Assembly: GCF_003289945.1 (NCBI RefSeq)
Contig: NZ_QMBP01000004.1
Location: 248,001-312,000, forward strand
Reading direction: 5' to 3'
Origin: Mesorhizobium hawassense
Lineage (GTDB): Bacteria > Pseudomonadota > Alphaproteobacteria > Rhizobiales > Rhizobiaceae
DNA: 64,000 nt
Below the pieces are notes generated by a model. The model was given only the letters and a program-made list of their open reading frames with translations, did no database searches and was not told the origin of the DNA. Every line of letters starts with the position of its first letter. The stretch's first letter is position 1. A program made the translations under genes and the position numbers. This document shows positions 47,101 through 53,579 of this stretch, in pieces.

Positions 47101-47784
47101 GCGTCCGAGCCCATCCCGGATCGGTGAGGTCGTCGTCGCGCCACCGGGTTGTTCCTGGACGGTCGCATAGTAGCTGTCGTGCTGGTAGTCATAGAACTGC
47201 GTGACGGCGCGGCCGCTGGGATCCGTGATTTTCGTCGTCTGCGTGTCGCCGTTTGGCGCACTGCTGTCCGACACGGTCATCCCGCCGGACCTGAGCGCTG
47301 CAATAACCTGCTCGCGGGTCATGTGGCGGTCAGACGCGATCTGGTCGATGCTTTTGCCTCCGGTGACGTCGTTGACGATATCGCGAGCGGTGGTCGCTGC
47401 AGCGGGATCGTCCTTGGCCGGGCTCCCATCGAGGTCCACCAGGGTCACGGCCGGCGCCGCGAGATTGGTGTTCACGTAGAGTGCCGGCGTCACCGTCGTG
47501 CCATTGCCGGATGTGCCATTGCTGGCGTTCGCGACATTGACGCCCGGCGTGGCCGGGGCCGTTGCCGGCTTCGGCTGAAGGGAACTCAATTGCGTGTTTA
47601 CATGCGCCAATTCCTGGCGAGCCTGTGCCGCCCAATCGCGCTCGCCCATTCTGTTGGCGAGCCTGATCTGCTCCCGCAGCGCCGCCGCCTGTGCCTCCAG
47701 CCGTGCGACCTGGGCGGCATCTGCGTTGGCATTGACCTTCTGCGTCTGGAGGGGCGGCTTGGTGAGCGTTATCGGGCGAACCAT
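38137..47784 (-). CDS. Giant LysM/SH3 multidomain protein (3215 residues), candidate T3SS-associated effector or surface protein
   Basis: One uninterrupted frame; the ATG at 47784 has GGAGG nine bases upstream. No signal peptide is seen. Layout: N-terminal coiled coil (residues 20-70); two copies of an 85-residue module (about 130-215 and 300-385, each with GKSIDQIA, QVIA and YQHD); LysM (about 420-470); long helical region with a hydrophobic, DUF4781-like part (about 1285-1470); a Pro/Gly linker near 1480-1600; a HELSH zinc-metallopeptidase motif at 2376-2380 with a downstream DEL; four QVPWL/F helical repeats of about 55 residues (about 2540-2715); hydrophobic helices near 2830-2870 and 3005-3030; a bacterial SH3 domain (about 3070-3135); and a C-terminal LysM (about 3165-3212). 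It lies between the two T3SS operons. LysM and SH3 bind peptidoglycan; the protease role is a motif-level inference. Confidence 0.8.
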   Translation of the reverse strand: MVRPITLTKPPLQTQKVNANADAAQVARLEAQAAALREQIRLANRMGERDWAAQARQELAHVNTQLSSLQPKPATAPATPGVNVANASNGTSGNGTTVTPALYVNTNLAAPAVTLVDLDGSPAKDDPAAATTARDIVNDVTGGKSIDQIASDRHMTREQVIAALRSGGMTVSDSSAPNGDTQTTKITDPSGRAVTQFYDYQHDSYYATVQEQPGGATTTSPIRDGLGRKETTSYNSDTGAVTTRYEDDLGTGTVTERTSLPNGASVETVTPGAGPSLPVTTVTGPDGSKTVLKFSQDPGGASTQNIKNGLADGKSIDQIAKENGLTDQQVIAELQAAGYQVKATDSSDAQSVEIVDPRSGDKTVYSHDYQHDVRTVTTTADGKQTSRSIDGSGTETKTVTDKDGRKTTTITEKINGGKPVEHEVKPGDNLTLIAKQYGVTLDDLRRANPELFSSSRDPNIINAGEKVTIDNGTRTTVKVTFNGYTLTTKPDGSSTLHNDTTGTDLQIEAGSTQEALAKTLLAVNPNSSNAEEAKEGQVVKTFVEGLLAGETLPSLIAAAKKAGQDKQALLDKYDLGTPMKPKLDGQNKVVYPFDDPPQGNAPSGGKWTPMKVDGVWTWVDPQVAQAIIDENVALSRVTETRALAGQGQEQLNVDMLDPAYKDAVDGAQIILNKALAPQGLQWTPEKPKGSLADARERLTKANTLLQNARDARGEYENAGRVLKDAIAGQGPLTPLGDPNAPTASARGTPDLRPRYDQGVADHAAVDKLFSEVGLHLSKGDKLTIDFLVGQAELNGAPVDSKEYKDLKALQATAGSQLELAQAYQNYFDAHADATQVNARQTDLEQKLSNEYLGEQKFNFDEKYNRINGDYLGHYKNSTLEIRDGQLWVVNHFDEGTTEQQLTYSLTDKNVRDEYRDRQLNKDWQTLLAGYDSNAKVCTANGLQSVRASEEQAAKNLNDVLDKQLGDSIADLKTQLPALQTNFDNALKNHKPGTVDAPAGTLPDGAQPVEIDVGGQKIKVAPDVAQNYDKTGIDALTKGGKAIWIDLDTEDDDASGRWVDPELAVAKLKLGAVRLQISQAEDLRKQLQSFNVYHELRLSEPSLLADDNTTVDKTYLDEHEQQTLDAIYQPKYQQLFAKGKGHDNEFHEQPGTALDETVAKTLGLDGSTDDGRDAIENVTDEIRDIGGDNPSVRSVPIFYVDDQVGTQQVTLFAVRDGDGNTRYVDATGKKFDDLGDFQDNNSQFSENGKLVVPKNLEMKAGADGKIALEVVKARNVSVWDKVVDPLVGIGTGIATILSFTPAAPVAAPLAYTGAAYLGTRAVINEVNHLDHGGEWYDTESLTNIASAAATVLPMASSGLRTIGMAAKSESFLAGLAASPRAFAGSIGATRSDWALASETRTYMQSTARLNKAAWGLDVGSVIVGAPLLATSAYDLAANGDQMNGLQLANALTGLGTGVTGTGLGIHGLRTMRPGTGTQAPPNAPGANPPPGNGGPFQQPPGGKGPRQSPPALGPGPSGRPMNVYEIGADGVYRPTGEQVFHDPSHPVIPGEVIKTDDVGGNDPTVPTGRDPDGSTAQGTPHPADGDPIVVPGEPTGTDAPVRLVWDPQTRSFTGMPDRDTSGYVYTSGKDPKTPSAYLDSLSAEQLVNRYEQEKGYYSSREMAERYGPDGVQIPRTPLRETLPDFRVGVTFRVRLNTGQAFGIGSPTIAAVGFGVGTKTDFGMIGWSILDSVGQRSLAPVKDALGTQGVVSFRAREYRNITSLQAGVWPVSNQTAFPVRSSDLSAAASKAIFHDANGYEAKPVDAAIVGMTPDGEGTVIEMIYTPSLGGKEVSLAPGQHDFFGVPAENSSGHVALQGTLPFDRIMAETKAGIRLPIVANHVAAVDQMPRIGFEKRPELPVKDTLQPGDVVSAQAFDQIQSALGSTKLKIQFAIEDPAKASELITAIGQGDGIRSIRDLVKSGQIDPSNTVSLVDEPTLSGLRLSAIPGKSPTADIVLLTGEKARVVNPEAMLVDVIFNDSSRMPGALGFNPDRMVTSATYKVKSTLQSWLPARFQSEGAPQSRYMPSAGNIYRNLYGSDGTPATRYTVSFSTPPLPAGAVAYSAEVRFQYKSKAANTAPSIAKGENATLTFDRADGQSDQLTIPAWLARAVESSRDGAATGIPKGSKASLDEFLNGLEQRAEPDKLAAIEQFKSDFGPSIVDGGFMRQDVAYGVLTFLSSQAGPPQAGGEGIRPAPRPGPKGQGFAADGSKGPSSAKPLTQDEIAANRQEAASLLDDMLPQSLGMLEVTKTNLIDQISRSPTLMELLRDAHAKDVRIVNPARHDLRISDAQSGDDLTATGSQYISDVEVVFVDAETFRADDADGDTVLAEFVDMLGHELSHVGDAPIDLHPGDFPDRQTYRDAVVSAYLNVEGEAGFVQYAVADELAANGGKPAAILGTDWNSAQADVFARYKAGEIDRTQAVDEMAALFGDKEPSTADGTYVDFYSRYADGVYDDYTSSGSGLAGETGRPAPANKASNNGPLTRDGVRATPLDQVPDLVMADFQPNQVPWLKREQAAELTEQQFRDMDQAGLLPYLTKSQLRGIPKAKIGFVNIAGLGEKQVPWLTEGHIRNLTDQQFHDLGKAGLTRHLTKPQVQAVKGDKVGLVDASTLEGRQVPWFKPSQISKFTSQQFKDLGEAGLLNNLTERQVPAIPEAMISSVDVAKLDPRQVPWLTERQIPLLTRDQWGAFTIHHTEALTQPQIEAATPKQFEETSPGQFRKFTPEQFEWMSGDQKNALSVLQLTTFRATHKKAMTPDQAASVDLALSHARMRENAQALATFGGMSTTSYVLWSSLPPTWTATAGAVAFGVRGFVFGAQAIFPNATAGHKPFGRFLNALGGATFIAAAPGAATGMVQGKDILVNSTFSLGNVVYGTKSMLQSFTGRPVIRNLAEHLAGPGYVLGCAVYTLHSWPAPIATIAGGMFTFGCAEFWASAIRTDRMNRRSVPRTDADIAAAAKSDKRWTTADRWTLGITFGIGMLLFSLDSLLAQPWDSKPAAPPDPNKPDGDASQKPDDHPDVPDEPKTPPEHFPQLVVSADDGLNLRSQPEGDSAAVTVLRPGSFVEQTGKPSTDPSGEAWIPVEGFGPDGKMHSGWASGDYVEVHPEGSSNPQGRTNPTLEKDGYQWVEVRSGDSIRLIAKAHSADVADTVVLNMDHILSPDMIFSGDRIYLPIAAVG
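39490..40150 (-). repeat. Four tandem VPWL helical repeats in the giant gene
   Basis: QVPWL/F occurs near 40140, 39980, 39815 and 39655, a period of about 163 bases (54-55 residues). Each unit follows the plan QVPWL..xQI..LT.QQF.DL.xAGL..xLT..QV. A shortened tail (TPEQFEWMSGDQKNALS) ends the array. The plan looks like an alpha-solenoid binding repeat. Confidence 0.8.
46630..47397 (-). repeat. Internal duplication of an 85-residue module in the giant gene
   Basis: Residues about 130-215 and 300-385 of the giant protein are related in order: DIVNDVTGGKSIDQIA versus NIKNGLADGKSIDQIA, then TREQVIAALRSGGMTV versus TDQQVIAELQAAGYQV, then DPSG/DPRSG and FYDYQHD versus SHDYQHD. The pair suggests an ancient tandem duplication with a short HTH-like helix pair and a beta part. 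Confidence 0.75.
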
Positions 47785-47860
47785 CTGGACGACCTCCGGA
47801 AATCACTGTTGCCGGCAGCCCGGCCGCCGTCACGCCCGCCCCGACCGCAGCCTTCCGCTG

Positions 47861-48742
47861 TTATCGAGGGGGCTTCCAATAGATGCCGAAAGCAGCAAGC
47901 TGTTCTTCCGACTGTTTCACGCGTTCCGCGGCATTCGTTCCCAACCGCGCCGCCGTCAGCGCCGCCAGGATTTCGACGGCGGCGAATGCCGGCGCCATGC
48001 TTCGGAAGAACGATTGCGAATTCGAGGTGACGATGATCGCTTCCCGCGCGACCCGGGTCAGCGGCGACACGCTGCTGTCGGTGATTGCCACCACGCCGAC
48101 GCCCTGCCGGGCCGACTGGCGCGCCACCTCTATCGTCGTGCGCTCGTAAGGCGACATGCCGACGGCAAGCAGCACGTCGCCACGTCCCGCATGCTGGAGG
48201 GCCTCAAGACCTTGTCCGGCCATCTCGCCGACAAGCATAACCTTGCGGTCGCCGCCAGCCGCGAACGACATGATGTCGACGAAATGGCTCGCAACCGGAT
48301 AAGCCGAGCGTAAGCCGAGGCCGAAAAGATTGCGCGATCCCGCGACGAGTTCGGCGGCCGCGATGAATTGCATGGCGTTGCCGTATTCGCCGAGACTCGA
48401 GATCTGAGCGGCGAGAGCGTCGGCGACGATGCCGGCCGTCGAGAATCCCGAATCGCCGTCCCGTTCGGTGCCCTGTCGAGCGGACCCGCCAGCGGTCGTC
48501 TCACGTAGCGCGCGCGCATAAAGACCGCGCATGTCCTCATAGCCTTCGAGGCCGAGCCATCGCGCCAGCCGCATCATCGTGCTGTGCGAAACGCCGGCCT
48601 GCTGGGCCTGCTCGCGCATCGACATCAGCGCCACGTCCTTGGGATGATCCAGCACAAAACGCGCCGCGATCCGCAGTTGCGGCGGCATAGTCTCAAACCG
48701 TTCGGCCAACAGCTCCGCCAAAGGACCTTTTTCCATTCCCAT
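47861..48742 (-). CDS. MurR/RpiR family transcriptional regulator
   Basis: A 293-residue regulator: N-terminal RpiR-type HTH (LRIAARFVLDHPKDVALMS, then QAQQAGVSHSTMMRLARWLG) and a C-terminal SIS sugar-phosphate domain (RNLFGLGLRSAYPVASHFVD, VLLAVGMSPYERTTIEVARQ). ATG at 48742 or 48736; a longer open frame to 48805 is less likely. It lies upstream of the giant gene on the same strand with a 76-base gap, and divergent from the small-protein/sctD operon. SIS regulators often sense amino-sugar phosphates, which would link control to peptidoglycan. Confidence 0.88.
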   Translation of the reverse strand: MGMEKGPLAELLAERFETMPPQLRIAARFVLDHPKDVALMSMREQAQQAGVSHSTMMRLARWLGLEGYEDMRGLYARALRETTAGGSARQGTERDGDSGFSTAGIVADALAAQISSLGEYGNAMQFIAAAELVAGSRNLFGLGLRSAYPVASHFVDIMSFAAGGDRKVMLVGEMAGQGLEALQHAGRGDVLLAVGMSPYERTTIEVARQSARQGVGVVAITDSSVSPLTRVAREAIIVTSNSQSFFRSMAPAFAAVEILAALTAARLGTNAAERVKQSEEQLAAFGIYWKPPR

Positions 48743-48796
48743 CACCCCATTCACCCCGTCGCTCAGGCTACTCCGTGAACGCCCGCAATGCAACAG

Positions 48797-48825
48797 TTGG
48801 AACAAAACTCACTAGAATATTCCAA
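48797..48825. promoter_or_regulatory. Candidate RpiR operator in divergent spacer
   Basis: TTGGAA (48797-48802) and TTCCAA (48820-48825) form an inverted repeat, with GAATATTC (8-bp palindrome, 48815-48822) overlapping the right arm. It lies about 55 bases upstream of the RpiR start and 105 bases before the small T3SS gene, well placed to control both. Confidence 0.4.
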
Positions 48826-48929
48826 GTGGACTTTCATTTTCGACCATCCTGCCCTAAATTGCTACGGCAAGGTCCTGGACCGCATGCATGAGCCCGGGCT
48901 TGCAACTTGAACAGCCCCTCAAGGAGACA

Positions 48930-49115
48930 ATGATGGCTGCCACCCCTCCCATTACGTCCGGTTCTGCAGGGTCACCGGAGCAAAACCTGGACAAGATGAT
49001 CAAGCAACAGGAACGCATGTTTAACCTGGAGATCACGAAAGATATCGCGAAATCCCAGCATGACATGCTGATGAGCACCGCCAAGACGCTCGGCGAATCG
49101 GCCGAGAAGGCCTGA
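48930..49115 (+). CDS. Small helical protein, candidate T3SS needle/pilus subunit
   Basis: A 60- or 61-residue protein (ATGs at 48930 and 48933; AAGGAG six bases before the second). After a flexible Pro/Ser/Gly start it is one long amphipathic helix region (NLDKMIKQQERMFNLEITKD, then HDMLMSTAKTLGES). It is first in the plus-strand run leading to sctD, a TPR protein and sctV. Length, helix content and flexible N-terminus fit a needle (SctF/NopA-like) subunit, but no diagnostic motif is present. A small chaperone is the alternative. Confidence 0.6.
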   Translation: MMAATPPITSGSAGSPEQNLDKMIKQQERMFNLEITKDIAKSQHDMLMSTAKTLGESAEKA

Positions 49116-49229
49116 CGCGAAGGATGCTCGAGCCTATGCGCCGCCGACAGCAACCGGCGGCGCACTTGCATGGCGGAAGTCCATTGTCCGGCTGCATTTG
49201 AAATCATCATCGGCGGGAGATGAAGTGGC

Positions 49230-50231
49230 ATGACCGCTAGTCCTATCGGCAGATATCTGGTCGCCGCGCCGGCGCGCCGGCTGCGATCGATTATCGCCCC
49301 GTCGCCGTCATCCGCACAGTCTGTCGCGCTCAGCGTGACGCAGGGTTTTCATGCCGGCGCCGAACTCCGTCTGGTTGAAGCCCTGTATACGATCGGCTCC
49401 AGCACCGAATCGGACATCGTGCTGAGGGATGCCGGCATCGCTCCGATCCACGCCAGACTGCGGCGCAAGGGCCACCAGTTTGAAATCGAAGCCGTCGGCG
49501 GCGATGTCGCGCTCGCCACAGGCGAAATCATTCATCAAGGACAGGGCAGCCGCTGCAGGTTGCCGTTCGTCATCGGTATCGGCGATGCCCGCATCCGGCT
49601 CGTCAATCCGGAACGCCCATCGAGCCGGTGGACGATCGGCAACCGCTCCATGCTGGTTGCCGGCAGCGTTCTCTTTGCCGTTTTCGCCGTTTCCGTCGCT
49701 GCCAACGGGTTCTCGCTCGGCAAGTCCGACATTGGCCCACAGGCATCTTCTCGAGACGATCAACCGGTCAGAATGGCTTTCGCCGGCGAGCGTGGGCAGG
49801 AAGTGCTGGACGATTCATCGCCGGCGCAAATTCAAACCGTCGCCGATGCGGAGAGCCAGCTCAAACAGCGTCTCGATCAGTCCGGCATAAGCAGCGTGAC
49901 CGTCCAGCGATCGCCCGGGCGCCTCGTGGTTTCGGGCGTGATCCCGGATGACGAGAGCGGCGTCTGGACGGAGACGCAATCCTGGTTCGACCAGACTTTC
50001 GGCGCTCATGTTCCCCTCGTATCCAACGTCATGACCGGCAACGCACAGCAGGCACCGCGCCTGACGCTGCAGGCGATCTGGTATGGCGACCGGCCCTACG
50101 TCATCGCGGCCGACGGCGCACGCTATCACGAAGGCGCATTCACCGATGACGGCTGGACCATCAAGCATATCGGCGAGACGGAACTTCTGCTGACCAAGGG
50201 CGGCGCCACGGTCGCGCTGAAATACCCGTGA
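49230..50231 (+). CDS. sctD: T3SS inner-membrane ring protein SctD (RhcD; YscD family)
   Basis: A 333-residue protein with an N-terminal FHA-like cytoplasmic domain (YTIGSSTESDIVLRDAGIAP, about residues 48-70, and HARLRRKGHQFEIEAV), one membrane helix (SMLVAGSVLFAVFAVSVAANG, about residues 138-158) and a periplasmic part with BON-like ring-building sequence (QSGISSVTVQRSPGRLVVSG). It forms the inner ring with SctJ. The next gene overlaps its stop. Confidence 0.88.
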   Translation: MTASPIGRYLVAAPARRLRSIIAPSPSSAQSVALSVTQGFHAGAELRLVEALYTIGSSTESDIVLRDAGIAPIHARLRRKGHQFEIEAVGGDVALATGEIIHQGQGSRCRLPFVIGIGDARIRLVNPERPSSRWTIGNRSMLVAGSVLFAVFAVSVAANGFSLGKSDIGPQASSRDDQPVRMAFAGERGQEVLDDSSPAQIQTVADAESQLKQRLDQSGISSVTVQRSPGRLVVSGVIPDDESGVWTETQSWFDQTFGAHVPLVSNVMTGNAQQAPRLTLQAIWYGDRPYVIAADGARYHEGAFTDDGWTIKHIGETELLLTKGGATVALKYP

Positions 50232-50668
50232 ACCGCCGGCTTGAAGGGCCGCGCCTCGATTCGGCGAGGATGGAGACTGCCGGCCGCGACGTGCGTCAGG
50301 CCGAAGGCGTGCGCGGTCAAACGATCAGCCGGCGACGGATGAACGGTGCCGACAAAACCGCGAAGGGTGCTCAGGGGACGAAATCGGCGACCGCCGCGGA
50401 GAGGCCTGAAACGGCGGAATTCCAGGCTTCTCGAGATGCGGCCGGCGAATCGCTGGATGAAATCCTCAGCAACTTCGTCATGCCCGCCATTCCGGAGCCG
50501 GCCATCCTGCGCCGTTCGGTGCCCATTCTACAGCATTTCATCGCGAACCTGGTGCCAGACCTTGAGGGCGGCGAGCAACTCAAGACGCTGGCCAGAACGC
50601 TGATCGAGGATGAAATCGAACGTCATCGCGACCTGCTTGGCCGCATGCAGGAAGGAATCGAAATCTGA
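50228..50668 (+). CDS. Hypothetical T3SS-operon protein
   Basis: A 146-residue protein, GTG start overlapping the sctD stop. The first 70 residues are basic and disordered-looking (SRRRMNGADKTAKGAQGTK). The rest is helical (PAILRRSVPILQHFIANLVP, RTLIEDEIERHRDLLGRMQE). A disordered head and helical tail are common in secreted T3SS proteins and in small needle chaperones. I do not recognise a family. It is followed without a gap by a TPR-type gene and sctV. Confidence 0.7.
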   Translation: MNRRLEGPRLDSARMETAGRDVRQAEGVRGQTISRRRMNGADKTAKGAQGTKSATAAERPETAEFQASRDAAGESLDEILSNFVMPAIPEPAILRRSVPILQHFIANLVPDLEGGEQLKTLARTLIEDEIERHRDLLGRMQEGIEI

Positions 50669-50994
50669 CCGACCCGCATGACACCGTCCATCTGCTTCAT
50701 GTCCTGGGCTACCTCTACGGCTGCCACGGTCAGGCCAAGCGGGGCGCGGCGTACCTGCTTATTGCTGCGCAGCTCTCGCCGGGAAATGCCGGCGTTCTCC
50801 GGACGCTGGCGCATCTGCTCATACTGGATGGCGAGGCCGAGAAGGCGCTTGCGACGATTGCCAGGCTGGAAACCCTAGAAGGAATGGATCACCCGGTGCT
50901 TGCATTGCTGAAGTCTCGCGCCCTGCTCGTGGCCGGGCGCAAAACCGAGGCGCACAGCGCGTTGCTCAGCTTCCTGTCGCATCGGGCCGCCTGA
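50665..50994 (+). CDS. Small TPR protein, SctG/YscG-like needle chaperone candidate, CTG start
   Basis: The frame opens at CTG 50665, overlapping the previous stop, with GAAGGA about 9 bases upstream; there is no ATG, GTG or TTG near the natural start. The 109-residue product (HLLHVLGYLYGCHGQAKRGA, LLIAAQLSPGNAGVLRTLAH) has tandem TPR helices in the A-A-L-P-N pattern and ends on the sctV start (TGATG overlap). Size, TPR content and place match YscG-type chaperones that guard the needle subunit. Gene reality is supported by the tight overlap on both sides. Confidence 0.7.
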   Translation: MTDPHDTVHLLHVLGYLYGCHGQAKRGAAYLLIAAQLSPGNAGVLRTLAHLLILDGEAEKALATIARLETLEGMDHPVLALLKSRALLVAGRKTEAHSALLSFLSHRAA

Positions 50995-53156
50995 TGACCG
51001 CGTCGGAGCGAATTCTGCAATTCCTTGCCGGGCTGTCACGCCGCAGCGACCTGGTCATCGCCGTCCTGATGCTCGTCGCCGTGGTGATGATGCTCATCCC
51101 ATTGCCGACGTTTCTCGTCGACTTTCTGATCACCGCCAACATCGCCATCAGCGTGCTCATCCTGCTGGCGTCGTTCTACGTTTCTCATCCGCTGCAGTTT
51201 TCGTCGCTGCCGTCGGTTATCCTCATCGCCACCTTGTTCCGGCTGGCGATCACGATCACGACCACGCGACTGATCCTGCTGCAGGCCGACGCCGGCGAGA
51301 TCATTACCGCGTTCGGTACCTTCGTCGTGGGAGGCAGCATCGCGGTCGGCCTGGTCATCTTCCTGATCATCACCGTCGCGCAGTTCATCGTGGTCGCGCG
51401 GGGCGCGGAACGCGTCGCCGAGGTGGCCGCGCGCTTCACGCTCGATGCGCTGCCGGGCAAGCAGATGAGCATCGATGCCGAGCTGCGCAACGGCGATATC
51501 GATCAAGCCGAGGCGCGCCGTCTGCGCCAGCAGCTGGAGCGCGAGAGCCAGCTGTTCGGCGCGATGGACGGCGCCATGAAATTCGTCAAGGGCGACGTCA
51601 TCGCCGGGATCGTCATCATCCTGGTGAACCTTGTCGGCGGTTTCGCCGTCGGCACGCTGCAGCACGACATGTCGCTGGGCGATGCGGCCGCGACCTACTC
51701 CCTGCTCACCGTGGGTGACGGGCTGGTGGCGCAGATACCGGCACTGCTCGTCGCCATAGCCGCCGGCACCATGGTGACGCGCGTCGGCAGCGCGGATGGG
51801 ACCGGCGACCTTGGCCGGCAGATCACCAGCCAGCTTTTGCGGGACTCGCGTGCTCTTGCCCTCGCGGCGGTGATCATGGTTGGCCTCGCCATGGTGCCAG
51901 GCTTTCCCTCCATCGTGTTCCTGGTCCTTGGCGCCTGCTTCGGCGCGGGCGCCTATGCAATCAATCGCCGCAGCGCTCAGGACTCCGAACCCCAGGACAT
52001 CGGCCAGATCACGGTGCCGGAACAGCCCAGTGGTTCCGCTTCGCTTTCGGCAATCCCCACCGGAACGCTGCCTGCTTCCTACCGCGTCGTCGTACGCTTT
52101 GGAGCTGAACTCGCGGAGACCATCCCGGAGCCCGAATTTGCCGTGCTCGCCGATGGCGTTCGCCGCGAACTCTTCGGCGATCTCGGCATCGACGTTCCGG
52201 CCATCGGCATGCAGTCCGACGAGATGCTCTCGCCGCGAAGCATCCGCATCGATCTGGAAGGCGCCCCCATCCTGGACGCCGAGATTCCCGCCGGCCGTAT
52301 TCTCGTCGAAGCCGACCCAACGCATCTCGATCTGCTCGAGGTGACTTACCAAAAAGCTGCGTCGATCGCCGGCCAGCGCAAATTCGTGTGGGTCGATGAC
52401 AGCAGCAGGTCGACGCTCAAAGAGGCCGGTTTCGTTTTCTCCACACCCGCCGAAACGGCGGCCAGATGGACCGGAAACGCACTTCGGCTTTACGCGGGAC
52501 ATTTCGTCGGGATCCAGGAGACGCGCAGGCTTCTGTCGGACATGGAGCCGGATTATGCGGATCTTGTGCGGCAGGCGCAGGAGATCGTGCCGCTGCAGAA
52601 GATCGCGGAAGTGCTTCGCCGGCTTGTCGGCGAAAACGTGCCGATCCGCAACCTGCGCCTGATCCTCGAAGCACTGATCGAATGGGGTCAACGCGAACAG
52701 GACGTGGTCCTGTTGACGGAGTATGTCCGCACATCCCTGAAGCGCCAGATCAGCTTCCGTTCCGCCGGCCGCAACAACATCATCGCGGCCTACGTGCTGC
52801 AACGGTCAGCCGAGGATATTCTGCGAAACGCAGTGCAAAGCACATCGTCAGGCACATTCCTGAACCTCTCGGACGACGATGCGCAGGCCTTGGTAAGCGA
52901 GGTCGAGCGAGCCCTGTCGCACAACTCCACCGACGCCTCGCCGGTCGTGCTTGCCGCGATGGATGTGCGCCGTCACATGCGCAGCCTGCTCGCGCACAAT
53001 GCCATCGAGCTTCCGGTCCTGTCCTTCCAGGAACTTGCGCAGGAATTCAACGTCCAGCCGCTGGCGACGATCACCGGCCGTGGCGGAAGATCCGGCGCGC
53101 GCGCCCAGGCGCTGCCGTCGGCTCAGGCGAAAGCCGCGCAGGAAGCAGCTTCATGA
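50994..53156 (+). CDS. sctV: T3SS export apparatus protein SctV (RhcV; FlhA/LcrD family)
   Basis: A 720-residue protein with about eight N-terminal membrane helices and the FHIPEP signature region (RGAERVAEVAARFTLDALPG, about residues 138-157). A long cytoplasmic domain from about residue 340 forms the nonameric ring that receives substrates. ATG overlaps the TPR gene stop. Its last 34 bases overlap an antisense TPR-lipoprotein remnant. Confidence 0.95.
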   Translation: MTASERILQFLAGLSRRSDLVIAVLMLVAVVMMLIPLPTFLVDFLITANIAISVLILLASFYVSHPLQFSSLPSVILIATLFRLAITITTTRLILLQADAGEIITAFGTFVVGGSIAVGLVIFLIITVAQFIVVARGAERVAEVAARFTLDALPGKQMSIDAELRNGDIDQAEARRLRQQLERESQLFGAMDGAMKFVKGDVIAGIVIILVNLVGGFAVGTLQHDMSLGDAAATYSLLTVGDGLVAQIPALLVAIAAGTMVTRVGSADGTGDLGRQITSQLLRDSRALALAAVIMVGLAMVPGFPSIVFLVLGACFGAGAYAINRRSAQDSEPQDIGQITVPEQPSGSASLSAIPTGTLPASYRVVVRFGAELAETIPEPEFAVLADGVRRELFGDLGIDVPAIGMQSDEMLSPRSIRIDLEGAPILDAEIPAGRILVEADPTHLDLLEVTYQKAASIAGQRKFVWVDDSSRSTLKEAGFVFSTPAETAARWTGNALRLYAGHFVGIQETRRLLSDMEPDYADLVRQAQEIVPLQKIAEVLRRLVGENVPIRNLRLILEALIEWGQREQDVVLLTEYVRTSLKRQISFRSAGRNNIIAAYVLQRSAEDILRNAVQSTSSGTFLNLSDDDAQALVSEVERALSHNSTDASPVVLAAMDVRRHMRSLLAHNAIELPVLSFQELAQEFNVQPLATITGRGGRSGARAQALPSAQAKAAQEAAS

Positions 53157-53494
53157 CCAAGGCCGAGCATCGCCCTCCCGTCATTGGGAGCTTTTGCGAG
53201 GGCGGCCTGATAGGCCTTGGCGGCATCGGCCGGATATCCGGCCCGCATATAGGCATCGCCTGCCTTGACGAACACGACCGCCTTGGCGTCCGGCATCGTT
53301 GCCGCGCGCTGGTAGAGCGCAATCGCGGTATCACTTTCCCCGCGCGCATCGATATCGTCGGCAAGCTTGATCAGTCGATCCGACTGCGAGGACGGGGCTT
53401 GGGTCTTCGCGTCGATCGAGCCGGTTTTGGCCGTCTGGCAAGCGGACAGCGCCAGCGCGATAGCCATAGGCAAGAATACGACATGCAACCGCAT
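53123..53494 (-). pseudogene. Truncated TadD-like TPR lipoprotein, antisense between sctV and sctU
   Basis: A 123-residue frame with a lipoprotein leader (MRLHVVFLPMAIALALSAC, lipobox LSAC) and TadD-like TPR sequence (IKLADDIDARGESDTAIALYQ, AYMRAGYPADAAKAYQAALA). It is cut at DGRAMLGLG, where the family continues for about 130 more residues. The last residues come from antisense of the sctV end, so the break lies near 53160, just beyond the sctV stop. It is best read as a remnant left by the rearrangement that joined sctV here. A short functional lipoprotein cannot be excluded. Confidence 0.65.
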
Positions 53495-53579
53495 ATCCAC
53501 CTCTCCGTATTCAAGCCCGGCGCCATCTTACACAGCCCATGGGCCGACTGGAACCACAACAGTGCGGTAAGATTGCAAC

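Noticed and set aside
51036..52802. A 588-residue minus-strand frame opposite sctV
   Set aside because: sctV is certain by its FHIPEP region. The opposite frame is rich in His, Arg, Asp and Gln with no domain pattern.
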